A DNA stretch of 64,000 bases from Alcanivoracaceae bacterium (GCA_029213045.1 JARGPN010000001.1:124001-188000), one strand, 5' to 3'; positions 38,941 through 48,078 are shown, numbered from the stretch's first letter. A program made the numbers and translations. Notes: a model not told the origin generated them from the sequence alone.

Positions 38941-39654
38941 TCAGGGTATGGCTACTTTATCAAGTCGCCGCAGGATAATCCCTGTTTTTTGTTGTAACCA
39001 CTCGGTGCTTCCAACGCGTTGATAATAGCGCGGCTTAGGCAGCATGGCGGCAAGACGCGACGCTTGCCAGCCATTGAGCTGTGCGGCGGAGACACCGAAG
39101 TAGTGACGCGATGCGGCTTCAATGCCGTATAGGCCATCGCCCCATTCCGCGTAGTTTAAATACAATTCGAGAATGCGCTGTTTGCTCAGGAATAATTCTA
39201 ACTGCAGGCTGATGATGGCTTCTTCAGCCTTGCGTCCGTAACTACGCGAGCCAGTGAGAAAAAGATTTTTGGCGAGTTGTTGCGTAATGGTCGAGCCGCC
39301 GGCAACGCGTTCGCCTTGGCGCAAATTCTTTTTAAGCGCGTGCTGAATACCTTCTACATCAAACCCAATATGCTGAACAAACTTGCTGTCTTCCGCGCCA
39401 ATAACCGCGCGTTTTGCGTGGTTGGAAATTTGATTATACGGAACATAAATATGTGTGAGCGTTGCGTTGGGATTGTGTACTTGCAAGCGCGTTAAGCTGC
39501 GCGACATAAATGCGGTGTGTTCAGGGTTGTGGTGTTTGTACCAAAGCACCCAGCCGCCGAACCAACATTGCAGTGCAATAAAGGCTAGCAGCAGAAGCAG
39601 CACTAAGCGTTTGAGTTGGCGTCGCACAGATTTCCACATTCGCCGAGGTTCCAT
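38941..39654 (-). CDS. mtgA: Monofunctional peptidoglycan glycosyltransferase
   Basis: A 237-residue GT51 enzyme that polymerises lipid II into glycan strands without a transpeptidase domain. A membrane anchor lies at about residues 17-35. The catalytic motif is IGAEDSKFVQHIGFD (first Glu, about residue 87), followed by GGSTITQQLAKNLFL (second Glu region) and RKAEEAIISLQLELFLSKQRILELYLNYAEWG. The SKF variant replaces the more common QKF after the catalytic ED, a conservative change. The start at 39654 lacks a clear SD; ATG 15 bases later is possible. Confidence 0.93.
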   Translation of the reverse strand: MEPRRMWKSVRRQLKRLVLLLLLAFIALQCWFGGWVLWYKHHNPEHTAFMSRSLTRLQVHNPNATLTHIYVPYNQISNHAKRAVIGAEDSKFVQHIGFDVEGIQHALKKNLRQGERVAGGSTITQQLAKNLFLTGSRSYGRKAEEAIISLQLELFLSKQRILELYLNYAEWGDGLYGIEAASRHYFGVSAAQLNGWQASRLAAMLPKPRYYQRVGSTEWLQQKTGIILRRLDKVAIP

Positions 39655-39738
39655 TTTTTACAGGGGGAAATTGTCGGAGTAATTGATCTGGGGAAGTGTA
39701 TGGCGTTGCCACTTGCCGCGCTGTGATCTATGGCCCGG

Positions 39739-40692
39739 TTAGTGGGCGGTGTTGCTTTGAAGTTCCATGCCGTCAAAATTTTCTGCGGAGGCAGCGTGCG
39801 CTTGGTTGATCGATTCGTGCTGTAGCCAGCCCATCATATTGTCGGCGACTTGCTGCCATTGTTTGCTTTGCAGTAACAGGTGAGGCCCGTCGGGGTAATA
39901 AATATAGCTCACGTGGTTTTGCCAATGTTCGCGCAAGCGGGCAATGGACACGGCGGGAACAGAGGCGTCTTTGCCGCCGTACATCAGTAGCGTGGGGGTG
40001 CTGAGGGTGGGCGCAATATTGCTGGCGCGGTCTGCGTAGCGAATTAATCCTTGGTAACTTTTCATGCGCACTTCGCGGTGCACGAGCGGGTCTTCGGCAA
40101 GGCGTTGTGCGGCGACGGGGTTAAAGCGCGGGTCGTCGCTGCTGCGCGGCACCTCTAATAAATATCCCGGGCGCACTAGCGACACAGCACCGATGGCGAC
40201 GTTCCACGCGTAGCGCCAAGGGATGCCTTCACGTACGGCTGGGGCGAGGAGGATTAATCCTTCGATGTTTAATTCTGGATGGCGCGCGGTGACGTTGATG
40301 GCGACCGCACCGCCGAGGCTTTCGCCGAGTAAATAGATGGGAATGTTTTTGTGTTTGGCTGAAATGCTGCTGAAGCGATTGAGCAAATCGTTTTCGAGCG
40401 TGTCGGCGCCGGGCCAAGTTCGTGCGTCGTCATTGCTGCCGAAGCCGTGTTGGTCCCACGCGTAAACCGCATAGCCCTTTTCGGCAAACCACGGGCCGAT
40501 TAAATCGAAGGCGGCGCTGTAATCGCCGAAGCTGTGCAGGGCAATGATCACGCCGGTCGGAGGGGTGCTAGGCAGCCAACTTTTTAATGGCGCGGCGTTC
40601 GCTGGTGTCATCTGCTCTTCCCCCAATGCTGGCTGGCTTAACAATAAGCTCAGCAAGCACGACAGTAAAAAGGCGCGAGTGTGTATTTTCAT
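39739..40692 (-). CDS. Secreted alpha/beta hydrolase (monoacylglycerol lipase-like)
   Basis: A 317-residue exported hydrolase with signal peptide MKIHTRAFLLSCLLSLLLSQPALG. The core follows the lysophospholipase/monoglyceride lipase pattern: VIIALHSFGDYSAAFDLIG, YAVYAWDQHGFG, nucleophile elbow LLGESLGGAVAI (Ser about residue 140), acid in LMYGGKDASVP and His in YPDGPHLLLQ. The frame extends upstream into REP sequence, so the ATG at 40692 with the signal peptide is the true start. It probably acts on acyl esters in the periplasm or outside. Confidence 0.85.
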   Translation of the reverse strand: MKIHTRAFLLSCLLSLLLSQPALGEEQMTPANAAPLKSWLPSTPPTGVIIALHSFGDYSAAFDLIGPWFAEKGYAVYAWDQHGFGSNDDARTWPGADTLENDLLNRFSSISAKHKNIPIYLLGESLGGAVAINVTARHPELNIEGLILLAPAVREGIPWRYAWNVAIGAVSLVRPGYLLEVPRSSDDPRFNPVAAQRLAEDPLVHREVRMKSYQGLIRYADRASNIAPTLSTPTLLMYGGKDASVPAVSIARLREHWQNHVSYIYYPDGPHLLLQSKQWQQVADNMMGWLQHESINQAHAASAENFDGMELQSNTAH

Positions 40693-40744
40693 GGCGGTCA
40701 GTATCCCGTGCACTGAGTGCAGCCCGCGTGAAGGCACAGGCCCG

Positions 40745-40983
40745 ATCGCTTGCGGGCAAGCTCCCACATAAAAATAACCCCACACCGGTCAGCAGTGTCA
40801 TCTGTGGGAGCTTGCCTACAAGCGATACTGCCTCGATCACTGCAGCATCGTCTGCAGGTAGACTCCCACATAGATCAAAAGCCAAAACACCAACTCATCA
40901 CGCCGCACCGCCCCATGTGGGAGCTTGCCTGCAAGCGATAACGGCAGTGATCGAATCCAAAAGCCTGCCTGCAGGCTCCTACA
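40745..40983. repeat. REP cluster E (five elements, three stem types)
   Basis: Elements lie at 40745-40768 (-), 40803-40826 (+), 40847-40870 (-), 40916-40939 (+) and 40960-40983 (-). The last has a third stem type, GCCTGC/GCAGGC, with TAGGAG in the head. The cluster sits between purK and the secreted hydrolase, both on the minus strand, and ends four bases from the purK stop codon. No other feature is seen in this 295-base gap. Confidence 0.9.
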
Positions 40984-40987
40984 TAAA

Positions 40988-42046
40988 TCAGTGGTCGACG
41001 AACCAGTCCAGGACGACTTGGTAGTTGTCGGGCATTAATTTAAGCAGTTGGGCGGTGGTGTCGCGCAGGTGCGCGGGGGTGTCGGAGACTAAATTCACAT
41101 GGCCGAGTTTTCTGCCAGGGCGAACTTCTTTGTTGTACCAAGTGAGGTGCGAGCCAGGAACGGTAAGCCACTGGTCGTTTCGTTCTACGCCAAGCAAGTT
41201 AACCATCACTGTCGGCGCAAGCACCACAGGGCGGGTGAGTGGCAAGCCAGCGACAGCGCGCAGGTGCAATTCAAACTGACTGATGTTGGCGCCCGTCATC
41301 GTCCAGTGGCCGCTGTTGTGAACACGGGTGGCGATTTCGTTGATCAGCAAATCATCGCCAACACGGAACAGTTCCATGGTCATCACGCCGTGGTAATCGA
41401 CAGCATCCATGAGCGCGCTAAGCATTTTTTCCGCTTGCGGCTGCAAGTGTTGACGCTCTGGCACGGGCGATTGCGACGCGAGCAAGATGCCGTTCTGATG
41501 CAGGTTGCGCACCAGCGGGTAAAACACTTTTTCGCCTTGGGCATTGCGCGCGCCAATGATGGACAGCTCTTCAGAAAAGCCAATGCCTTGCTCGGCAATC
41601 GCTTGTCCGCGCCAGCCTTCTAGTGACGGCACTGCTTCGCTTTGCTTCAGCCATAATTGGCCTTTGCCGTCGTAGCCGCCGCGACGCTGTTTCAACAGCA
41701 CGCGCTCGCCTAATTGGGCAAACACCGCGTCGGTATCCGTGTCGTCTTCGAGGGCCAGCCAAGGTGCAGTGGCGAGGCCGAGCTTATCAAGCAGGGATTT
41801 TTGAATCTTGCGATCAGCCAAATCCTGAATGGTGTTCAGGTTGGCGAAATTGGGGTGTGCCGCGAGGCTTTCCGTGGTGGCATTGCTCGGCCAGTGTTCG
41901 CGCTCAGCGGTGACCAGATCGTCCGCGCCGAGCTGCTGCGCGCCGATGTCTTCAATGCCGACGGGCAGCACATCAATGGCGAGAGGCATGCCCGCATGGC
42001 GCATGAGCATGCCGAGTTGTCCGTTGCCCAATACCCAGATTTTCAT
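40988..42046 (-). CDS. purK: N5-carboxyaminoimidazole ribonucleotide synthase
   Basis: This ATP-grasp enzyme carboxylates AIR with bicarbonate in purine synthesis. The 352 residues start [19 protein letters not shown], the typical PurK N-terminus. ATP-grasp motifs [15 protein letters not shown] and the later [15 protein letters not shown] (metal/ATP) are present. Its start overlaps the purE stop by four bases (ATGA at 42043-42046), so the pair is translationally coupled. Confidence 0.95.
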   Translation of the reverse strand: MKIWVLGNGQLGMLMRHAGMPLAIDVLPVGIEDIGAQQLGADDLVTAEREHWPSNATTESLAAHPNFANLNTIQDLADRKIQKSLLDKLGLATAPWLALEDDTDTDAVFAQLGERVLLKQRRGGYDGKGQLWLKQSEAVPSLEGWRGQAIAEQGIGFSEELSIIGARNAQGEKVFYPLVRNLHQNGILLASQSPVPERQHLQPQAEKMLSALMDAVDYHGVMTMELFRVGDDLLINEIATRVHNSGHWTMTGANISQFELHLRAVAGLPLTRPVVLAPTVMVNLLGVERNDQWLTVPGSHLTWYNKEVRPGRKLGHVNLVSDTPAHLRDTTAQLLKLMPDNYQVVLDWFVDH

Positions 42047-42531
42047 GCACGTGGATCCGGCTTGCTGAGCACGTCGTCGGTTTGCTTCTGACGGAATGCT
42101 TGGATGCGCTTAGTTAATTCTGGATCGCCAATAGCAAGGATTTGCGATGCCAGCAGACCCGCATTGAACGCGCCCGCTTCGCCAATCGCCAGCGTGCCGA
42201 CGGCAACGCCCTTTGGCATTTGCACAATAGACAGCAAGCTGTCTTGGCCGCTTAACGCACGGCTTTGAACCGGCACGCCCAGAACAGGTAAATGCGTTTT
42301 AGACGCGACCATACCAGGCAAGTGCGCCGCGCCACCGGCGCCCGCGATAATCACTTTGAAACCCTTGTCGGCCGCTTCGCTGGAAAACGACATGAGTTTG
42401 TCCGGAGTGCGGTGCGCAGACACCACTTCCACATGGAAGGGAACGCCAAATTGCTCGAGCACACTGGTGGCCGCCTGCATGGTCGGCCAGTCGCTACTGG
42501 ACCCCATGATCACAGCTACAACAGGTTGCAT
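42043..42531 (-). CDS. purE: N5-carboxyaminoimidazole ribonucleotide mutase
   Basis: PurE moves the carboxyl group of N5-CAIR to C4, completing the step begun by PurK. The 162 residues contain [11 protein letters not shown] (phosphate-binding loop), [11 protein letters not shown] (active-site His) and [19 protein letters not shown], all class I PurE motifs. It is the first gene of purEK. A minus-strand terminator at 42562-42582 insulates it from the decayed gene upstream. Confidence 0.96.
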   Translation of the reverse strand: MQPVVAVIMGSSSDWPTMQAATSVLEQFGVPFHVEVVSAHRTPDKLMSFSSEAADKGFKVIIAGAGGAAHLPGMVASKTHLPVLGVPVQSRALSGQDSLLSIVQMPKGVAVGTLAIGEAGAFNAGLLASQILAIGDPELTKRIQAFRQKQTDDVLSKPDPRA

Positions 42532-42561
42532 AGGACTCTCCTGAACAAGCCTCTAAAACAC

Positions 42562-42582
42562 AAAAAGCCGGCATAAACCGGC
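42562..42582 (-). terminator. Intrinsic terminator upstream of purE
   Basis: Read on the minus strand, GCCGG and CCGGC form a 5-bp stem with a 6-base loop followed by TTTTT. It would end transcripts from the decayed DUF2505 copy before purE. Confidence 0.7.
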
Positions 42583-42711
42583 GAGGGGGTGAATTAAACC
42601 CGTATCGCGCTGGAAAAGCGAGAGTATAAGGGGCTAAACGTCGGTGAAACAGGGTCAAAATCGTCGTGATTGCTGCTCTTGGGAGCGGACTAGGGGTGTG
42701 GAACGCCAGGG

Positions 42712-43200
42712 TTAGTAACGCGTGGCGATTTTAGCCATTGCCTGTTGTGCTTGCTCTGAATCCTTCTCGAGTTTTCCTTTAGGTCTCGTGCCAACAGGCG
42801 GCCGAGCTTTTCCCCACCAGTGGCACGCTCACCTTGACTGAAAAACGTAGGTTCAGAACCGTCTGATTATCTTGCTCCGTCAGCGCCATATCGCAGCGAA
42901 CTTCTGCCGCATGCCCTTGAAACGAATGTCGATGCGGCCGGAATATCCCACGCATCTGTTTGCACCAGAGTAATGCTGCTGGGAACGAATTTGTGTGGGA
43001 AGGCGGGCACGTCAATGTCGGCGCTGACCATCGCGGTTGATGGTGATTCGGCTGTGTCCTGCTTCGCGTTTTACTTCTGATAACTGAATCGCGCTGGCAC
43101 CGGCGAGCCGGTATTTATTCAAAAATAGTCTTTGTCGCTAAACACTTTTAGTACGACGCCGACTGGATAGGGGTAACGGCTTTGTTCCTCGAATATCATC
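42712..43200 (-). pseudogene. Decayed second copy of the DUF2505 gene
   Basis: Reading the minus strand from ATG at 43200, the translation starts MIFEEQSRYPYPVGVVLKVF and aligns with the intact protein at 32759-33262. The frame then breaks at least four times. A lost T in YFLNKY gives an early TGA (near 43125), a shift occurs near 43040 before SADIDVPAFPHKFVPSSIT, another near 42925, and two more lie around VGEKLGRLLARDLK near the end. The final TAA is at 42712-42714. Motifs lie in all three frames in the correct order, so this is a pseudogene and not a new short gene. Confidence 0.85.
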
Positions 43201-43251
43201 GTTTGTGCTCGTCAGAAATGCGCGCGGCAAATGCCGCGCTGATGCGTCGGG

Positions 43252-44106
43252 TTAGTGATTGCGCGCAGGTTTATCGCTGAGCAATCTCAGCACCCAAAGT
43301 TGAATAATTTGATAAGACGAAGGCAGAAAACGTGCCATCCAATCGAATATGCGCGCATCCGGCCCGATTAAAACGCGGCGCGAATTTTTGCGCACGGCGT
43401 TAATAATTACCCGTGCCGCTTTTTCTGGGGTGGTGATAAAGCTTTTTTCATAGCGGGCACTGGCTTGTTCTGCGCTCAGGCCGAGGGCCTGTTCAACGCT
43501 GGCCGATTGGCGAGCGGAGCGCGCCACATTGGTTTTAATGCCGCCGGGGTGAACGCAGGTGGCGCTGACGCAGGAGCCGGTGTAGTCGAGATCTTGACGC
43601 AGTGATTCGGTAAAACCGCGCACGGCAAACTTGGTAATGTTGTAGCCGCTCATCAAGGGTTGCGCCACCAAACCAAACACACTGGAAATATTGATGATGT
43701 GGCCTTCGCCGGACGCGGTGAGGTAAGGCAGAAATGCTTTCGTGCCGTAAATCACACCCCAAAGATTAATATTGGTGATCCATTCGTAGTCTTCCAGCGT
43801 TAGGCCTTCAACGGTGCCGGACAGTGCGACGCCTGCGTTGTTGAAAATCAGGTTCACTTTTCCATGGTCAGCCACAACCTGGTCCGCCCACTGAAACATT
43901 GCATCGCGATTACTGACATCGAGTGTTTGCGTGGTGATGCGTACGCCGCTGTTGGCAAGCATCGCCGCGGTTTCGTCTAGCCCGCTCTCATTAATGTCGG
44001 CGAGCGCCAGATGACAACCCTGTGTTGCCAGCGCCTGTGCCAAGGCGCGGCCAATGCCCGAACCAGCGCCGGTAATGGCGGCAACCTTGTTAGAAAAATC
44101 TTTCAT
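43252..44106 (-). CDS. Short-chain dehydrogenase/reductase (SDR 1)
   Basis: A 284-residue classical SDR. The cofactor motif is AITGAGSGIGRALAQALA (TGxxxGIG, residues about 11-19), NNAG follows at about 90, and the catalytic Ser, Tyr-x-x-x-Lys are in INISSVFGLVAQPLMSGYNITKFAV (about 140-165). The C-terminal PDARIFDWMARFLPSSYQ is typical of membrane-associated SDRs that act on lipids. It is the last gene of a minus-strand set with a second SDR (32 bases upstream), a GMC oxidoreductase and a third SDR. Confidence 0.87.
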   Translation of the reverse strand: MKDFSNKVAAITGAGSGIGRALAQALATQGCHLALADINESGLDETAAMLANSGVRITTQTLDVSNRDAMFQWADQVVADHGKVNLIFNNAGVALSGTVEGLTLEDYEWITNINLWGVIYGTKAFLPYLTASGEGHIINISSVFGLVAQPLMSGYNITKFAVRGFTESLRQDLDYTGSCVSATCVHPGGIKTNVARSARQSASVEQALGLSAEQASARYEKSFITTPEKAARVIINAVRKNSRRVLIGPDARIFDWMARFLPSSYQIIQLWVLRLLSDKPARNH

Positions 44107-44138
44107 GCGGGTCTGTTTCCTGATGCGTTTTGTTTTTG

Positions 44139-44939
44139 TTAAGCGTTGCTTGCGGCGCGAATTTTATTCGCGCCAATCAGGCGGCTAATGCTCGGGAAGT
44201 GACGAATGCCGAACGCCAAGAACTTCGATTGGGCGCCGGGAATAATGATCAGCCGATTTGAATTCATGCCCTTGAGGACACCGTCTACGCACTGCTCAAT
44301 GGTGAGCTTAGGGATAGTTAAGGTGTGCGCACGATTTTCTGGCGTGCGGCTTTTATCCAGCGCATCCACCATCGGTGAATCAAACTCAGGCGGGCAGGCC
44401 ACTTGCACCTGAACACCCTGTGGTTTTAATTCGAAATTCAAACTTTCGGTCAGGCCTATCAGCGCAAACTTAGAGCTGCAATAGGCAGCGTAACCAAACA
44501 CACCGGTAAGGCCTGCGATCGATGCGATGTTAACGATGCGTCCGCGTTGTTGTTTGAGCTGCGGTAAAAGGGCGCGGATGGTATTCACCGTGCCGAAAAA
44601 ATTGATCTCTAACGTATCGCGAAAATCTTTATCGCTCAGCGCCTGAAAATAGCCTTCGCGCAGAATGCCGGCTGAATTGATCAGCATGTCTAGCCCGCCC
44701 ATTTCCACCGCGGCGGCATTGAGTGCGTCGGCGGAGGCAGGATCAGACACATCAATGGAATAGCCTTTCACCTTCGCACCAGGAATCTCCGCACGAATCG
44801 CGTCCTCCGCTTGCTGTAATTTTTTTGCATCGCGGGCCACCAGTGCTAATTGGTTGTGGTTGGCGGCTAAGCGTTTTGCCAGCGCCAGGCCCAGGCCAGA
44901 TGAACCACCGGTAATTAAAATTTTCTTATCGCGAATCAT
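44139..44939 (-). CDS. Short-chain dehydrogenase/reductase (SDR 2)
   Basis: A 266-residue SDR with LITGGSSGLGLALAKRL (cofactor), INSAGILREG (NAG-like) and the catalytic set IVNIASIAGLTGVFGYAAYCSSKFAL. The sequence pattern resembles 3-ketodihydrosphingosine reductase (FPVQ... KDS reductase type: EFDSPMVDALDKSRTPE). This is only a resemblance. It starts two bases from the GMC oxidoreductase stop, so they are co-transcribed. Confidence 0.86.
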   Translation of the reverse strand: MIRDKKILITGGSSGLGLALAKRLAANHNQLALVARDAKKLQQAEDAIRAEIPGAKVKGYSIDVSDPASADALNAAAVEMGGLDMLINSAGILREGYFQALSDKDFRDTLEINFFGTVNTIRALLPQLKQQRGRIVNIASIAGLTGVFGYAAYCSSKFALIGLTESLNFELKPQGVQVQVACPPEFDSPMVDALDKSRTPENRAHTLTIPKLTIEQCVDGVLKGMNSNRLIIIPGAQSKFLAFGIRHFPSISRLIGANKIRAASNA

Positions 44940-44941
44940 GG

Positions 44942-46555
44942 TTAGGCTCCTTTGTGCGGAAACAGGTCGGCAAAACGTTCCGCCATGGCGGTAATCGTGA
45001 GGCTGGGGTTAACGCCGACATTGGCGGGGATGGCGCTGGCATCCATAACGTATAAATCGTCGTAGCCGAACACTTCATGCTTGGTGTTGACCACGCCTTG
45101 CTCGGGGGTTTCACCGATGACCGCGCCGCCAAGGACGTGCGCAGTGACCGACATATTGCCAACACTTTCTACCACCATGTTTTGAGCAATGCCGTTGCTC
45201 GCGGCGGCGAAAGCACGCGCCGCGTTATTGGCTTGCGGCAAAAACGACGGCGTGCGTCCGCCTACGGCTAACTTTGATTTCAGTCCGTAGCGGAATCCGC
45301 GCAGCAGCGTGCGGCCGTAGTCAAAAGCCAATTCATTGTCGGCGTGCTGCATGACGGTGAGGTAAGTCGTTCGCTTATACCAATTACGCGAAAACCACGC
45401 GCCAATGCCGTGCGATGGTTTAAGCACAAAAGCGAGCAAGGTTTTCAGCGCACGTATCAGCGGACGCGTGCCGTCAATCATCGGCATCATGTAAAACTTC
45501 ATTGGGCCGTAACTGGGCGGCAACCGATTCTGGGTGACATGGGTTTTGTCATCCGGATAAAAATGGGTGGAAATACTCGCGCCATGCGTGACATCGACAT
45601 TGCTGTCGCGCGCCAAAATGCCAACCAGTGCTTCACTGTTCGTGCGCACGCGTTTGCCCAAAGCCTTGGAAATGTTAGGCAGCGTTTTATAACGATCGCG
45701 ACTGGCGAATAATAATTCCTGTGTGCCCAGCGCACCGGCAGCGACAATCACTTTACGTGCGTGCAATGACGCAATAGGCGCCTGCGTCAGGCTGTTCACC
45801 AAATGCAATGCGTAGCCGCCAATAGCTAGCGGGCTGATATGAGTGACCTTGTGCTCGGGCAATACCTGCACACCTTGCTGTTCAGCAAAGTAGAGGTAGT
45901 TTTTATCGAGGCTGTTTTTGGCGCCCACAGAGCAACCGGTGAAGCATAATCCGCACTGCGTGCAGCCTTTGCGTTCCGGACCTTTGCCACCGAAATAAGG
46001 GTCGTAACCTGCCTGTTTCGGATCACCAAAAAATATACTTTGTGGTACGGCACCAAAACTGTCCTGCGCGCCCATGCTGGTGGCGGCTTGTTCTAGCCAT
46101 TCATCTTGAATGCCGCGATAGGGGTTGTCTTCGATGCCGAGCATCTTTCGCGCGGTGACAAAATGCGGTGCTAATTCGGAGCGCCAGTCAGCGTTTAAAT
46201 TACGCCAGACAGGGTCTTGATAAAACGCGTCTTTAGGTTCCAGTGAGACGGCACCGTAAACAATGCTGCCGCCGCCGACGGCGACGCCGCGCAAAATAGC
46301 AACGTGTTGATACACCTCTTGCGCAAAAAAACCTTTCTGGCCCAGTGCGGGCATCCACGCCAGCGCCGATGCACTGGTGGCGGCTTCATCAAAATCTTTG
46401 TTGGTTAAGCGGCGGCCTTGCTCAAGCACAGCCACGCGCCAACCTTTTTCTGCGAGGCGCAGTGCGCTAACGCTACCGCCAAATCCGGAGCCAATAATAA
46501 TCACATCAAAATCGTAGTCGCTTTCTAACACCGGGCGATTGGCGGTAGCGCTCAT
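44942..46555 (-). CDS. GMC-family oxidoreductase, ChoD-like
   Basis: A 537-residue FAD enzyme of the glucose-methanol-choline group, closest in pattern to mycobacterial ChoD and related cholesterol oxidase-like proteins. FAD motif VIIIGSGFGGSVSALRLAEKG is at about residues 15-35 and the second GMC block is VAVGGGSIVYG. An unusual CTQCGLCFTGCSVGAKNSL motif (about residue 200) has four cysteines spaced as in ferredoxin-like sites. The C-terminal region NVGVNPSLTITAMAERFAD is the family histidine/asparagine region. It likely oxidises a lipid or sterol-like alcohol, with SDRs acting on the products. Confidence 0.85.
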   Translation of the reverse strand: MSATANRPVLESDYDFDVIIIGSGFGGSVSALRLAEKGWRVAVLEQGRRLTNKDFDEAATSASALAWMPALGQKGFFAQEVYQHVAILRGVAVGGGSIVYGAVSLEPKDAFYQDPVWRNLNADWRSELAPHFVTARKMLGIEDNPYRGIQDEWLEQAATSMGAQDSFGAVPQSIFFGDPKQAGYDPYFGGKGPERKGCTQCGLCFTGCSVGAKNSLDKNYLYFAEQQGVQVLPEHKVTHISPLAIGGYALHLVNSLTQAPIASLHARKVIVAAGALGTQELLFASRDRYKTLPNISKALGKRVRTNSEALVGILARDSNVDVTHGASISTHFYPDDKTHVTQNRLPPSYGPMKFYMMPMIDGTRPLIRALKTLLAFVLKPSHGIGAWFSRNWYKRTTYLTVMQHADNELAFDYGRTLLRGFRYGLKSKLAVGGRTPSFLPQANNAARAFAAASNGIAQNMVVESVGNMSVTAHVLGGAVIGETPEQGVVNTKHEVFGYDDLYVMDASAIPANVGVNPSLTITAMAERFADLFPHKGA

Positions 46556-47001
46556 GCTGCACGCTCTAGTAAAAACGGCATCGGAAAATGGCGCAGCACG
46601 GGCACGTCCACAAAGGTAATGCCGAGCAGCGTGTTGTCATCAATAGCGCGCAGCTCATCGCGCACCCAGCGCCATGGCGCCGGTGCTTCAGCACCATAAC
46701 GCAACGCAACACCGGCGCTGCCATCCACGTAGGAGGTCACGTCTTGCACGGTCATGTTCAGCGCATCGACACGTTCGCCTTTGCGCAGCAACACATTGGT
46801 GGCAGTGCCATCGGTGATAAAACGTTTGCCTTGCCAGCCGGGCAGGCCGGTGAGTTCCAACGTCGGCTTGCCAGACAGACGCATCCAAAACGGGCCGATA
46901 AAACTGGCGCGGAAAAAGCCGTGTCGGATTTTTGCATCAGGCACGGGTAGGCTGCTGTAAAGTTTTTTCAATGCGCCAACACTGGCGGTACGGTAATTCA
47001 T
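46552..47001 (-). CDS. Small conserved protein of the GMC/SDR operon, unknown
   Basis: A 149-residue protein with no recognised family. It is basic near the N-terminus (LKKLYSSLPVPDAKIRHGFFRASFIGPFWMRL) and has several beta-prone stretches (RFITDGTATNVLLRKGERVDALNMTVQD). Its stop codon overlaps the ATG of the GMC gene by four bases, which strongly suggests that the two proteins are made together, perhaps as partners in electron transfer or lipid presentation. No signal peptide. Confidence 0.7.
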   Translation of the reverse strand: MNYRTASVGALKKLYSSLPVPDAKIRHGFFRASFIGPFWMRLSGKPTLELTGLPGWQGKRFITDGTATNVLLRKGERVDALNMTVQDVTSYVDGSAGVALRYGAEAPAPWRWVRDELRAIDDNTLLGITFVDVPVLRHFPMPFLLERAA

Positions 47002-47053
47002 GGGGTTTCCCTTTATTAGGTTTGCCTTTAATCAGAATAAATAGTCGAGGTTT

Positions 47054-47899
47054 TTAGTCTGCAATTGGTGACGTTTTTTCTGGCGCTGCAGTAAGACGAT
47101 CAGACGGCCCCCACAAACCCAACATGCGAAACAGACGAATTGAAAGTCGCGGCATTTTTCTAAACGTCGCGACGGCTGCCCACAGTAAAGCCGGGAACAC
47201 CACCTCGCGTTCGTTTTTACGAATCGCGGTGACAACGCGGCGTGCTACCTGCTCGGGTTCGGAGACCGGAAACAGCGACGAAATTTTGGGGTACCAACCC
47301 ATATCGGCATCGTTGCGTTCGAAGTAGCCGGTGTTGACCTGCGCTGGGCACACCAGCGACACGCCGACACCGGTGCCGCGCAACTCTTCATAAAGACTCT
47401 CCGACAAACCCACCATGGCATGACGCGCACTGGTGTACGGCACCATAAACGGCAGCGGGAAAATGCCGGCGGGACTGGTCAAATTGACGATATGACCGAC
47501 GCCTCGTGCACGCATGCCTGGCACCAATGCATGCACCGCGGTCAGCGCCGGCAGTAACGGCAGTTGAATGGCGATGTCGCATTCCTGCGCGCTCATTTGA
47601 TGTAGCGGCTTGAAGGTACCGGCGCCGACGTTGTTGATCAGAATGTCGACCGGGCCGAGCTCTGCTTCTACCTTTTCTAATGCCGCGCGCATTGCGCTGG
47701 CATCGCCGAGATCACAGCTGATTGCCAGCGCCGTCGCGCCAGCTTTCGTTAGCTCGCGTTGCAGCAGGTCCAATGCATCGTGTCCGCGTGCCAACAGCGC
47801 CACCGTACAACCGGCGCTGGCAAGTTCGCGGGCAATGGCACGGCCAATGCCCGCGGAGGCGCCGGTGACTACGGCTACGCGTCCAGTCAGATCTTTCAT
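47054..47899 (-). CDS. Short-chain dehydrogenase/reductase (SDR 3)
   Basis: A 281-residue SDR, first gene of the minus-strand set. VVTGASAGIGRAIARELA is the cofactor motif, INNVGAGTF the NAG region, and HIVNLTSPAGIFPLPFMVPYTSARHAM carries catalytic Ser and Tyr with Arg-His after SA in place of the usual Tyr-x-x-x-Lys; the expected Lys is not in its normal position (YTSAR). The enzyme may thus be altered or use Arg. The C-terminus resembles the other two SDRs. The TetR gene is divergent, 179 bases away. Confidence 0.82.
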   Translation of the reverse strand: MKDLTGRVAVVTGASAGIGRAIARELASAGCTVALLARGHDALDLLQRELTKAGATALAISCDLGDASAMRAALEKVEAELGPVDILINNVGAGTFKPLHQMSAQECDIAIQLPLLPALTAVHALVPGMRARGVGHIVNLTSPAGIFPLPFMVPYTSARHAMVGLSESLYEELRGTGVGVSLVCPAQVNTGYFERNDADMGWYPKISSLFPVSEPEQVARRVVTAIRKNEREVVFPALLWAAVATFRKMPRLSIRLFRMLGLWGPSDRLTAAPEKTSPIAD

Positions 47900-47942
47900 C
47901 AGTCGGTGCCTCCGAGGGTGGCGGGGGGAATATCACCCTCGC

Positions 47943-47972
47943 ATTTAACGTAACTTAGATGTTACATTAAAT
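47943..47972. promoter_or_regulatory. Dyad operator between SDR 3 and tetR
   Basis: Two 12-base arms, ATTTAACGTAAC and GTTACATTAAAT, are inverted with one mismatch and separated by TTAGAT. The inner GTAAC/GTTAC core is perfect. Lying in the divergent gap, it is the obvious site for the TetR protein. Confidence 0.6.
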
Positions 47973-48078
47973 GAATTGGGCGTCAATGACCCTCGGTCGG
48001 CTCGGATGCCGTCGTGTTGTAACCACGCTAGACTTGCCGCCGCCAAGTTAGTGACGTAGCCGTCATCGGAGAGCCGCA

